A stretch of 64,000 bases of DNA. Source: Morinoia aosen. Taxonomy: Eukaryota; Arthropoda; Malacostraca; Amphipoda; Talitridae. A program made the translations under genes and the position numbers. The notes beneath the pieces were generated by a model. The model searched no databases and had not been told where the DNA came from. It saw nothing but the letters and a program-made list of their open reading frames with translations. Shown here one piece after another: positions 46,813-58,452 of the stretch; the first letter of the stretch is position 1; every line of letters begins with the position of its first letter. Location: contig CM059563.1 of assembly GCA_030386875.1 (NCBI GenBank), forward strand, positions 15,952,001 to 16,016,000, written 5' to 3'.

Positions 46813-48701
46813 TTACTCTTGTTCCTCTTCAGTTTTGGACTCCTCCGCGTCGGCTTTCTTGGGGCGGCCTCGCTTGCCAGTGCCTCCCTGGAAACCAAAA
46901 AAAAAAAAACAGAGTTACACATTTGCTCCTCTAATATTAATCAAATTCGAATGAATACTGGGAAAAAATGCTCGCTGAATTGGAAAATTTGTTACAAAGT
47001 TTATCTTCACTCACATTTAATTATAAATTGATGAGAAATTAAGGTGAGTGATGTACTGATCGCGGCTCAAGATTCGACCGATTTGCCTCAATTGGCACTA
47101 TTTTTTTGGGGAAAGTGATTTAAACACTCGAATTCAATTGGAAAAAATCAAGTGATCAGATAAAATAATAATCACTTGAAGTAACCCGGCGTCAAAAACA
47201 ACCAGCTGACGTCCTTCCGTCAAAAATACACATTAAATGCTTCTATCACTTTAGGTTAACATATATCTAAACTGTGCTTAAGTGAACAAACTACTAGCAT
47301 TCATTGCCTTATCGTGGTGCATATTAAAAAAAAAGTATAATTGCAGCGAATGATGCATAGCATTCATTACTTTATCGTGGTGACATATTAAAAAAAACAA
47401 GCATAATTGCAGCGAATGATGCAATCATTTTAGGTGTCGAGTTATTGCCGCACACGGGCACAGTTGCTGTCTGACAAGAAGAAAAAGAACAAAAGCGACA
47501 ATAGCAAAACTCCGACGGTAATATTAGTACAGCGGGTTGTCACCCCTTGCGTAGTCGTCAGAAAATCCGTCAGGGGTTTACCAACACATTGCAGTGAAGT
47601 GCACATTTCTCACCATTCCTGTTTTTAAATTTAATCTATGGATCGTGTAGTTATAACATAATTCGGTGACAAAGTATTTGAAAAAACAGCGTTCAATAGA
47701 GAAGCATAAACTTTGTAAAGATGGTAATTAAGGGCTAAGCTTGTAAAAAGTGAACCATTTTCTCTATAGTGTGCCTCAGACGCAGTGCATGGTTACTCAT
47801 AACTACTTTAGTAGAATTAATGTAAGAATAAATCTCATAGAAGAATTCGATCTGAGCATACGAGTCCACTTTGAACAAATGATTTAAAAATCCTTTAATT
47901 GATTAATTAATTAGCTTCAAAAACCTGAATCAAATCATCCTAACACCCAAGCAAATAAATATTTTAATATAAAATACAGGGTTATCAAACAAGACAGCAA
48001 CATTTTCCATGCATCCGGTATCATATCTACGGAAATGTGGAGAGCAGGAAAAACGTTGGTGATGTTAGCTTTTTATTGTTTAGTTCACTAGATTCGGTAC
48101 GATTCGAAATTGTCTCTCATGTTTGACCACCCTGTACCTACTATAAAATCACAAAATTATTCAACTGAAATACACTTTCCTAGGAACGTAAAGCATGACG
48201 GGCAGAGGCCCACAATTCTTACGTATGAAGCCTAACACGTGAATTCTCACATGGGTAACTCGCAAATGTAATTTCAAGTACTACACTTACAACAACAGCA
48301 TCATTACGCGTTTACTTATTTCATTCTCATTACATTTATTTAGTCCTCACCTTCTTGGGTGAAGTTTTCTCGGCAGCCCTACACGTTTCAGAGTCAGTTA
48401 TTTCATTCTCACCTTCTTGGGTGAAGTTTTCTCGGCAGCCCTACACGTTTCAGAGTCAGTTATTTAATTCTCACCTTCTTGGGTGAAGTTTTTTCGGCAG
48501 CCCTACACGTTTCAGAGTCAGTTATTTCATTCTCACCTTCTTGGGCGAAGTTTTCTTGGCAGCCTTCTTCCCAGACCCCTTGGGGCGCCCTCTTCCTCTC
48601 TTGGGAGCGTTTCCTGCCTCGTCAGCAGCCTTCCTCTTGGGGGTGCCGCTGCCGGCGGGGCGTCCACGCTTCTTGGGTTCCTCTGCAGCTGTCTCGCCCA
48701 T
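46813..48701 (-). CDS. HMGA-like AT-hook protein
   Basis: Small chromatin protein that would bind the minor groove of AT-rich DNA through AT-hooks. Exon 1 is 48701-48537 (55 codons, MGETAAEEPKKRGRPAGS...), exon 2 is 46887-46813 (GGTGKRGRPKKADAEE... then TAA); phase 0 junction, GTGAG donor and CAG acceptor. The 79-aa product carries three RGRP hooks (PKKRGRPAG, KRGRGRPKGSG, GKRGRPKKA), a Lys/Ala-rich linker and an acidic C-terminus, the layout of HMGA proteins. An acceptor (TTATTGCAG) 28 bp upstream of the ATG implies a 5' untranslated exon. Just inside the intron, three tandem copies of the exon end follow (see 48346-48531). Family assignment is by motif layout; orthology to vertebrate HMGA is not claimed. 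Confidence 0.85.
47297..47424. repeat. 63-bp tandem duplication in the HMGA-like intron
   Basis: Two units of about 63 bp, each AGCATTCATT..TTATCGTGGTG, an A-rich run, then ATAATTGCAGCGAATGATGCA. Confidence 0.85.
48346..48531 (-). repeat. Three 62-bp tandem copies of the exon 1 splice junction
   Basis: Units start at 48346, 48408 and 48470, exactly 62 bp apart and in register with the true junction at 48532. On the minus strand each reads GGCTGCCGAGAAAACTTCAC, then CCAAGAAG and GTGAG, i.e. the last 28 bases of exon 1 with its donor. Each copy is preceded by GTGTAG, a possible acceptor. Confidence 0.93.
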
Positions 48702-48729
48702 TGCTGATGTGCTTCTTGGATCTCTGCAA

Positions 48730-50764
48730 TAAGTAATGGTGTAAGACAACAGCAATTGTACCATTAGATTGCCAAGAAACGATATGCTGTGATGGTCACC
48801 AAGCAGTACATTCTGGTCATTTTGATTTGTGCATTTGGCGTTGTACTTTGAACACTTTGAATAGTCATTTAAAAAATAGTTTAACACTTTGAATGCTGAA
48901 GTCATTCATGAATATAGTCATTTAAAAATATACTCAAGCTCTTTGGTTCGTCAGTTAGCATTATGAGTCAAACACTTCGATAACTCAATCAGCAATTTAC
49001 ATTCAACCTGTTCATGGTCCTTGATTTTTACAAATTAGTTCACTCGAATAAAATATATCACTAAAAACGCTGCAATAGCTTATGGATCATATAAGCATTT
49101 AAAGAAACCACCAAATGACTACCGACTTAATTGTAAACTTGATCTATGAAGTACTTCAGTACTACATCAGAAGATTTCACTGTTGCGGAAAGAATCTTCT
49201 CTTAAACATATCTTAAAATAAAGAAATTGAAATTTGAGCAGTCATTTATTAAATTTTACGAAGACGGGCTGTTATCGCATAATCATCATTGGGAAAATAG
49301 AATTATATAAATTCATATTTGCTATCAAATGAGGTCGCATATGTGGTAGAAGTATATCTTTCCGGAGATTTGCGTCTCATCAGTTAAAGATATCCTACTC
49401 GTTATAAAATTTTTTGATGAAACGAACAATAAATCTGTGCACCTCGTCAAATAAAACATCCCGCGTTCAAAAATTTCAATTGAGACCACAATAGGAACGC
49501 GCGATTTCATCGAGCACGAAGGTCAGCGACCTGATCAGTCAGCCTCGATCTAGTTCCCAGGTAGGAAGGTAGCAACAGTGAGAGAGAGATATACACAACT
49601 CAACAAATTCAGTTTAACTTTCTATACTTTAGAGCACGTTAGAGAAAAACTGCGATTCATAGGGACGCAAAAAGAATTGACGTTATTTGTTTATATTTTA
49701 TCATAGAAATTTTACTCACTCCAGAGGAGAACGAAGTGAACATTAGCTGAATAATTCATTCAAACCTAGAAATTTACCAGTGAGGAACTTCTGTTGCATT
49801 GGATTAAAATTTGAAATGCTACCAAGTTTCTACGTAGTTTCACTTCAAAATTAAACAATTTACTCTTGCAGTAAATAGAAATAAATCAGCAGCACTTGAC
49901 CTCATTTCGCGAACTAAAATGCAGGGAATATTGAAAAGTAAGTATTAATCAATAGCACGTCGGTGTTATCAAGAACAAAATAGATTTGATGCTTGCGTTG
50001 CCGCACACAACTGACGCGAAGAATTAAAATCCTATAATTAAAATCTTGTCACATAATTAAAATCATAAACTACATAATTATTTAGTGCATAAAAATACGC
50101 GCGCGTAGAAAGCGCACAAGCAAACAAGCACGGGATGCAAGGGCGTTCATTTTGAACGCAGCAGCGACGCTCTCGCGCTCACTCCTTCCCTTCTCACTCA
50201 GTCCCGCCCACCCCAGCTCCCTGTCCCGCCAGAATCCATAACGGTCGATAGGGTATCCTCTCCTATGCAACGACCTTCAAAGTTCTTTTAATGAAGCGCA
50301 GTCAACATAACCAGTACACGTAAAAAAGTATTTTAAGCTTTCATTTTTTGGTAAATATTAAAGCTAGTATTTGAAATCGCAATCCTTGGTGTTTATAACA
50401 TAATCGAAGATGTGGAAGACAATGGCAACTGCACCTTTAAATCATATATTCAGCGTCCACAAAGAGTGTACTAATAATTTTATGTGAAAGATATTTGCAG
50501 TTAAACATATCTTCATTGTAGTACACACAGAAAAAGTTAAACTTTCCCTAGCGGGAATTTTAAAGCTGCAAGCTTCACTGCGAAGCTCTTAGAATGTCTT
50601 GTGATGCCGGTCGCCCACCGCGCGCGAACTATTTTTAGATTCTAAATAAAATTTCAACCTTAGCAACAACGTCAGAAGTGAACAATATTTTTAACATTCA
50701 GTATAATCATCACAGACATTTATAAAAATACAAATAAACACAGAGACTATACGATGTACTTACA
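48730..50764 (-). other. Leader intron region of the HMGA-like gene
   Basis: No coding frame is convincing. A G/C-rich stretch at 50150-50230 (minus strand GGGGTGGGCGGGACTGAG, with GC-box-like sequence) could be a promoter or leader. Confidence 0.3.
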
Positions 50765-50880
50765 ATAAATGGAGCAAAGGTGCGAACGACTCGGAAGCTG
50801 GCAAGCCTGTGACGCCGCAGCCCAACGCAACCCTGGTGCGCTGGTGCATACGCGACCAAATGGCTATTATTCAAACAATA
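50765..50880 (-). promoter_or_regulatory. Possible first (untranslated) exon of the HMGA-like gene
   Basis: A CpG-containing stretch (minus strand GGCTGCGGCGTCACAGGC) ends in TCCATTTATT followed by GTAAGTACAT, a strong donor at 50764/50763. The first acceptor downstream in a gene is the one 28 bp before the HMGA-like ATG. Joining them is inference. Confidence 0.3.
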
Positions 50881-53800
50881 TTTATTAAACGTTCGCAATG
50901 AATTATACCTTGAAATTATTTTTATATTAATCTTAAAACACTGTTTAACTCATGGAATTTTTTCTGAATTTCTAGGAGGTATTATTAAGTGTAAAACAAT
51001 TAAGAACCGCTAGCTTCCGACGCTGTACTCAAACCTTACGACAGGCAGCCATGCCATTTTTAAGTGCAAAGCTTACCAGGGGGCAATCTTTGTTTAATGT
51101 TGAATAGAATCCTGCATAGGTCTTAGGTTTTGCATTCATATTTACTTATTTAACTATAAAAGCATTTTTTAAATTTCTAAGCTTTTTAGTCATCGCACTG
51201 AGAGACTTTCTGATTTTTCGTACGACTTTATTTTACGGCGCAGCAAAAGGAAACCTTAATGTGATGCACATTTTGCAATTCTTATCACACTTTATTGAAG
51301 ATTTTTTCAATGTATTAAGTTGTATTTTTTACCACTGAAAATTATTTGAAGCTAAGAATCATTAAATTGAAATAATTCATTCGGCCGGAAGGCTGACTAT
51401 CGCTGACAATCGTTTTCAAAACGTACGCATTACTCGATGCAACGATGAAATAGTAGTCCGTTTCAAGCCTGAAATAAATTATACAAATTTTGCATATAAA
51501 TTAGTTTAAATGCTTCAAAATAATAAAAATTAGATATTATTTTTATCCTACTCTGTTTTATAAATGAAAAACATCAAGTAGATATCTCTTACGGCACTAA
51601 GCGCTTTTTAGGGGATTTTTTTTTAACCATGGGTCACGTAGTGTTGCCTTGCCGATATTTAGCTCGTGCAAGCTGGTTGCTAGAGTTTGTCATTCCGGCT
51701 TCGGCTTCGTCGCAACTTCTGTTCAGACTGTTTACTCGATGCCCGATGCAACTTTGGGACGCCTTTGAAAGCTTGAATTGAGTTCAAAGCAATTGGGCAA
51801 TTGAACATGTGAGAATTGGAAATTTCAATTTTATACCCTGGGTTTGATAGAGATCAAATTTATGTTTTAAATATATACTGCGCAATTGTTTTCATAAACT
51901 GCTTAGCTTTCCCAAAAATATAAAAAATTAAGAAAATATATCATACTGAATGATGAGTAGGTACATAACTTAATGCAGGCCATATTCGTTACATAAAAAA
52001 AATTTGATTGATTTTTACACGCAATAAAGACTGTTTTGTAGTTATTGCGTGTTGAATTTTAGTACACGGCATCTTGCACTTGAAGGAGAGCTATGAACAT
52101 GGCTATGAAAGAACTTATATGAGTCAGATTGTAGTTCACAGAGAACGTAGCACCGCGTACGTCACGGTATACCGTGGCCTACGTCATGGCGTACGTCGCC
52201 CGCAGTGAAATGCTGCGACGCTAATAACTCTCTCCTGTCTCGCGATCATACGAAAAAAAAAGAAAACCCGTTAATTTAAAAAAGCGGATGTATCACATCC
52301 CATTGGATTTTACGGATAGAAATCTTTGTATCATGAATCAAAATTGAGAACTGACTTCTTATAAATATGTCTTCGGTACTGGCATTTATGAATTAAACAA
52401 CCACGTTTAAGAATTTCACCTATGAAGAGCACAACTATTTCTTTCAGCGTCGCCAGTGACGCAGATGTATTAGTGTTAGTCAATACCAATCATTCCGTTA
52501 GGAAATTATTTACAAAGTCTCATGTTTAAATTTTTAAGGTATAATACCACAATATTAAGGTTGTAATTGTCGGTAATGCTAAACAACTAAGCATTAATCA
52601 CACTCAAGTACTATAATAAAATGTTTCCAAAAGTAAATGCCTTTAATATTGGCTAATATGCTGAAAAATCTCATGAATAGAATATTTATTTTCTCTTCCT
52701 CTGACTCTATTGCTTGAAGTGCTAAAATAACCCGCAAAAAATGTTATTTAGCCTAGCTCTCCTAAGTTTTTCGTTGCTCACATTTTATGCGCGACAGGAT
52801 AGATGTTATGTTTGCATAGCTCGTATTCCCTGTTTATAATTTTTCATCTCGCAGTACTGTTTCTCGGTTGATGAACACAGGCAATATAGCAGCAGTTTCA
52901 ATCAATACTATTTGATCTCGTAAAACCTTAATAATAAGACTTTTCCTGACGCGTGTTGATGTTTATGTTTACGGGAACTTGATTTTTAGCTTATAATTTT
53001 CCCCTTTCTCTTTATTCTTTCTCCATCCATTACATATGATAACCCCTCAATTCAATTTTGTTGTGTTCTAGAGCACAGATTTAATTCTTTCATGAAAACT
53101 TGGAAAATCCTGTTTTGTAAGGTAAAGTTAGAAAATGGGAGACGATGTACGTGGAGGTATAGCTGTTTTCTGAACCCATGGGTAACACAATAACACTTAT
53201 ATTTAGGGAACATTTTTCTTATTATTCGTTTTACTATTAGTATTACTAAACACTTTTTCATTATTATTTTATTTTACGTATAAATTTCATATTTTTATTT
53301 AATTCCGTAATCATCACTCTATTTTATGAATTGAGGAATTTTCACTATTTGAGTTACATTTTTTCTTGTACAAAACGCCAAAAAGGTAATGTTTAATAAC
53401 ACGATCATTGATGTCTTGAGAAATACATGGAACATATCTAGGAATGGATTTAACTCCCTCAGTTTCTAAATGAGATTAGGCAAACTCCCCAGTTCTACTG
53501 GTGTGTTAATTAATCATATTGTAAAATAGTTGAAGAAAATTAAAGGGATCTTTTTCTTTTTCTTGAAAAATGTGTTGTATACAAGAAATACATTAAAATA
53601 ATTTATTCCATTTCAGTTCCAGTAACTAATAATAAACGGAAGATAAGGTGAAACTTGAAATAAATCTGTGTGTAAATCATAATTCCCTGCTCACCGTTGG
53701 TAATTACTCCTGAGTAAACTTGAATTTGGTGCAAACTCAATTGATAATGAGGAGACTCGATAGGCTTTAACTTTTTGCCGTGTCTTAACAATAGGCTTAG

Positions 53801-54120
53801 ATAACCTATTAGAAGTGACACTTTATAAATATTTCTGATCAAGATTTATAAGAATTCAAGATAAGAAATGGAATAATAAGAGACAGCAGAAGCGTATATC
53901 ATCTTACGACCGGTACAGTAAATACGGGTATACTGTAAACAGTCAGGTGTTTTCAATTTTACCATTTTAAAATATGCGCCTAAGCTCCGAATAAAGATGC
54001 TCTTGATATTTACTTTGCCAAAAAAAGCAGTGTTGAAAGCACTTCGATAAGATTAAATGCTGTAGTAACCTTTCCAACGTATGTTCTGTATTTTAACATA
54101 CTATTTAAATTGACGATATC
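50881..54120. other. Intergenic, nothing recognised
   Basis: About 3.2 kb, very AT-rich, no coding frame. One G/C-rich patch at 52145-52205 contains CACGGTATACCGTG and several TACGTC motifs. Confidence 0.4.
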
Positions 54121-54124
54121 AATG

Positions 54125-54315
54125 ACCTTGCCGTGATCACGTGGTTGAGACTGCGATTCTCGATTGAGATTCGATTCATGGCAGTGCCAATGCCTGGTAA
54201 AGCTTCCATTGGGAAAAGAAAGAACTTAGCCAAGATACCCTACTCCATCAAGGTGTCGGAAATTGCTATCGGCACGACCCGCATGTAACTGTCATTACGT
54301 CCTGGTTTTAGTTAT
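54125..54315 (+). mobile_element. Diverged tRNA-derived SINE
   Basis: GCCGTGATCACGTGGTTGAG resembles an A-box head, AGATTCGATTCATGG a B box ~50 bp later. A body follows (CCAAGATACCCTACTCC, GGCACGACCCGCATG) as in many insect SINEs. No second copy in the window, so this rests on the box spacing. Confidence 0.5.
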
Positions 54316-55817
54316 ATCGCACTCTAATTAAAAACCAGGCACAAGAGGATTTGTATCAGATTTGATAGAAATAAAACGTTCTTCATCTTGTACTACAGGT
54401 TGCACTGTGTAAAGAAAAAATACTAGGAAATGCGTAGAAATTTATTGTAAATCAAATTGAAACGGTATTTGAATATTATTCAAAAGAAGAATTCAAATGA
54501 ATACATTGTGGAAAAATACGAGGATCATCTCGTGCATAAATTACGAAAAAACAGATGACTTCCCTTCTATTATCTTTTAATTAAAACTTGCCTGTAAATT
54601 TCAAATCACATGCCATGGAGAGGAAAATTAGATATTCCACTTTTTGGAACAGAAGAAACTAGTTCATTTTTTGAAAAGTTTTTAGAGCATTAATATCTAG
54701 AGTATGAACAGCAGATACTTTGTGTATCATAAATATAATTATTCGAAAGTTTCAACGGCTTAGGTACTTCTAACGGCAATTTCCGTAGACGGTTATAGAG
54801 TTACATATATATTTCTTCACAAATTTAGAACTATCGCTTCACATTTTGATATAACAGTGAAAATGGGACCAAGATTTCATGTGTTCACGTTACCATAAGC
54901 TGAGTTACTATAGACAGCTTTTATATGCATGCTAGCGCACACGGCCGGTGAAAAATGACGGGATTCGATATTTTATTTAAATAAATTTTCCTAATGCGCA
55001 TGGTAAAAAAATATCTCCATCATTATAGTACCAGCGATTAAAATATTCTTGTGCTTGTGCACTAGTGATATTCGTTTAATAAGATCATCACGCATCTTTA
55101 AGAAAGCGACAGCGAGACGCAGCAGCAACCAAGCAAGAAATAACTATGCATTTTTATTTATTATTGGCTAAAAAGTTGTTGGAAAAAATTTCTATATATC
55201 TTCGCTCGGGATAAATTGCATTTTCTCGAACATTAGATTCAAATTTCATCGGTAAAATATTTTTTGGCTTGTAAACAAAATTGAGCGGATGCAAGATTTT
55301 ATACAACATATGAATGGTATTTATGATACCGTTCGAATACATATGAATTATTGGTTTTTAAATTAATGAGTGAATAAAATGTAAGTTATTTCATTCAAAA
55401 ATTGAGCCGTGCAGCTTTATGCTGAAATGAGTATTGCGTTTGCACATGCTGGTTAGCCTGATTAATGAATTATGGTGGTAAGCTCTGTAGAAAGAAAAGA
55501 AAGAAAGAAAAGCATTTTATTTTCCAATGTAGTACAAACATGAAATGTCGATACATTAGTTTTTAAAACACCTTAACATTAACAACCTTAACTGATTATA
55601 ACATATTGGTATTGTAATACCCGTGTAAAATGTTGAAACGAAAAATGATTGACAGAAAAGCACAACAAAAATGAGTTCCTTTCCTTGCCTAATCCGATTT
55701 TGAACATAGAGAACACAATCCTCGCGACGCTCATTGAAAAACACTTTCATTAGTGCGCACATTCGATTCGATTATAGTCAACAATATGTGACTTTCGGTA
55801 ATAATTTCAATCAGTTT
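54316..55817. other. Intergenic, nothing recognised
   Basis: AT-rich, short frames only. Confidence 0.4.
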
Positions 55818-55940
55818 GGACTTGAACTCGAACTTGAAGGTGAGGGCCGAAACTGTCGAGGTCTTTGTAACTGCTTACAATTCCTTCTTCAATACTCATA
55901 ATATTCACGCAAGAATTCGGCGCCAGGATCATAGGTTTAG
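55818..55940 (-). mobile_element. Inverted copy of the neighbouring LINE's 3' end
   Basis: Minus strand contains GTTACAAAGACCTCGACAG, GGCCCTCACCTTCAAG and a short TTCAAG-like tail, matching the 3' end of the LINE at 58290-58430 (GTTACAAAGGCCCCGACGC, GGCCCTCAATTTCAAG). It directly abuts the plus-oriented LINE body. Confidence 0.75.
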
Positions 55941-55949
55941 AGACAAGCA

Positions 55950-58167
55950 GGTTTGATAAACATCGGATACCGGATGAGCTCAAGCGTAGAAGGTTTTCTA
56001 CTCAGCTGAATAGAAGTAGTGAAGTTCAAGTTGATGAATTAGTAGTTAATGGTTGCAGTGTGCAAGATAGGATGCAACTGGTGAAAGCAGTTGAAGAATA
56101 CTGGGAGGACATTGGTGGAATGAATGAGCAGGTTACAGATAATGCACCCATAAATTTTCTGATTGATGAACGTGAACTGCAAATGGAAGACGAAATCACT
56201 TGTAAAGAGATTGTAAGTTTTTTGAAGAAAGTGAAAAATGGAAAGGCATGTGTCCCTGATAAAATCCCATATGAGTTCTATAAATGTGGAGGAGAGAGTG
56301 TGGTCAGTATGTTGAAATGTTTATTTGATGAGATATGGAAGCGTGAAAGAGTACCGGATGACTGGAACAAGTGTAATGTAGTTCTGTTGCATAAGGGTGG
56401 ACATAAGAGTATGAAAGAACTTAAAAATTACAGACCAATTGCACTGGGTGACACTGTAAGATATTTTGTGGTATTTTGAATGAGAGAATGAAAAATTTAG
56501 TTGAGGAATTAGGAGTCCTAGGTGAAGAACAGAATGGTTTTAGGCAGGATAGACGTGGGGAAGATAATCTGTTTGTAGTGAGTGAAATAATTGAGCAAAT
56601 GAGGAAGGATAATAAGAAGGTGTATTTAGCATTCCTTGATATTGAAAAAGCGTATGACAGAGTGGATCGGGTTAGGCTCTTTGAAGTTTTGAGAAAAGTT
56701 GGGTTTAGCAGAAAAATAGTAAAAATTGTACAAAGTCTGTATGAGAACACAAGCGCTATATACAGGTTAGGAAATTTGGAAACGGGGCAAGTGAGGAGTG
56801 TTAGAGGAGCGAGACAGGGCTGTACTCTGTCTCCCCTGTTGTTTGGATTGTACACAGAAGAATTAGCAGTTCGACTGAGAAGGAGTGGCTTAGGACTGAA
56901 AGTTGGTAATGAGAGACTGAGCTGTTTGTTGTATGCTGATGATGTGGTTGTGGTTAGTGGATGTGGACATGAACTGCAAAGGATGCTTGACATTGTGAAC
57001 GGATATAGTACAGATTTCAAGATGAACTTCGGGGCCGACAAAAGCAAGGTTATGGTTATAAATAGTGATGAGACTGATAGAGACAGACTGTGGAATATTG
57101 GAGAAATCAGAATAGGTAGAACAAAAGAATACAAATATCTAGGTTGTATGATAAGTGAAGATGGATGCACTAGAACTAAGGGTGAGAAAGTGGCAAAAGC
57201 TATGCAGTGGAGTGGACGATTAAGTAGCGTGGCCAGATACAGAGCAAACAAGTATGAATGTGTGAGAGGAATGTGGAAGTATGTTGCTGTACCTAGTGTC
57301 ATGTATGGTATGAGTGCTCTTGCCTGGAATGGAAGTGATCTTGAAAAGCTGGATGTAATACAAAATAAGGTAGGACGGTTAGCATTGGGTGCTCCAAAAT
57401 GGACAGCTACAGAAGCCATTAGAGGTGACCTTGGGTGGAGCCTATTTTCAGAAAGAATGATGAAGGCGGTGCTGAATTATAAGGTGAGAATTGAAAGAAT
57501 GCAGAATAGCAGGTGGGTAAAGCGAATTTTTGAATGGAATCTGAGTGTAAGCTATTGGGAGAAAGTGTGTTGGGGGCATGCAAGGAAGCTTAGTATGCAA
57601 AAGATTATTCATGTTAGAATTGGGAGACCTGTGGATGACTGGAGTTTAATAAATCCTGGAGGTGTAGGGCCTGAGTGGGACTGCAAGAGGTGGAAGAAAG
57701 AGATTGAGAGGAAAACAAAAGAGTATGGATTGAATAAGTGGAGGCTTAGCATGGTGCGGAAGCCTACACTTGACTGGTATATGAAAAAAGAAGCACCTAA
57801 GTTTGAGATGTTCTATGATAGTAGTTTTGGAAGTCAACTCCTGTTTGCTGTGAGATGTAAGTCATTGAGTGTGAACAGACGTACATGGAGGTGGAATGAG
57901 AATAATAACAGATTATGTCGGCAGTGTATTAGTGGAGTGGAGGAAACAATTGAGCATTTTGTGCTGGAATGTAGTAAGTATGAGCAAGAGAGAGAAAGTT
58001 TTATGAATGTGGTGCTTGAGCAGTATGGAGAGAATGAGTGGTATGCCAGATGTGCTGAAGATGATTGCGGTATGAGCTGTCTTGCTGGATTGGATCAGGA
58101 GTGCAATTTGAGTATCATTGAAGCTATGAAATTGTTTCTTGTGCGTGCCTGGAGTAAGAGACAGTGA
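55950..58167 (+). pseudogene. LINE reverse transcriptase ORF, one frameshift
   Basis: Frame 1 carries VDELVVNGCSVQDRM, EEYWEDIGG, KNGKACVPDKIPYEFYK and LKNYRPIALGDTV. After a one-base shift near 56450 it continues in frame 2 with ILNERMKNLVEELG, EEQNGFRQDR, LAFLDIEKAYDRVDR (first catalytic Asp), GARQGCTLSPLLF, and LLYADDVVVVSG with the intact YADD box. The thumb and C-terminal region end with a C-x2-C-x8-H-x4-C motif (CRQCISGVEETIEHFVLEC). Stop at 58165-58167. Long minus-strand frames here are shadows. Confidence 0.92.
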
Positions 58168-58430
58168 CTGGAATGAGCCAGTCAGGTAGAATGGTCAGTA
58201 ATGACCCAATATGCCTGGGGATGGTGTTTTGACGCACTGGCTATCCCAGTGACGCCATCCAATGGCAGCTTGTGACAAGGATTGGTAAATCCTGAGTAGT
58301 TTAGTGGACAAGTCTGGTACCAGGCGCTGAACTCTTTGTGTGATAACTGTGGAGGGAATTGTAGGCCGTTACAAAGGCCCCGACGCTGTCGGCCCTCAAT
58401 TTCAAGTTCAAGTTCAAGTTCAAGGGAAGC
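58168..58430 (+). repeat. LINE 3' untranslated region and hexamer tail
   Basis: Runs from the RT stop to GGCCCTCAATTTCAAG followed by repeated TTCAAG units near 58400-58425. The tail ends only ~20 bp before the Fsn start codon. Confidence 0.85.
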
Positions 58431-58452
58431 AAGTGTTAGAAGATTTAACACC

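Larger units (their letters stand above)
55941..58430 (+). mobile_element. 5'-truncated non-LTR retrotransposon
   Basis: Contains the end of the pre-RT region, a full reverse transcriptase, a C-terminal Cys/His motif and a ~260-bp 3' untranslated region ending in (TTCAAG)n. No endonuclease domain: the 5' part is missing. One frameshift near 56450 separates two otherwise open frames (to 56479 and from 56476). The single lesion and long frames suggest a fairly young copy. Clade not determined; there is no RNase H, unlike the LINE at 10.7-13.5 kb. Confidence 0.92.

Noticed and set aside
56421..57419. 332-codon minus-strand frame
   Set aside because: It is the antisense shadow of the LINE reverse transcriptase, which has clear motifs on the plus strand.
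58336..58452. In-frame N-terminal extension of Fsn
   Set aside because: The extension is LINE 3' sequence including the TTCAAG tail (poly-Ser when translated). The ATG at 58453 matches the usual Fsn start.
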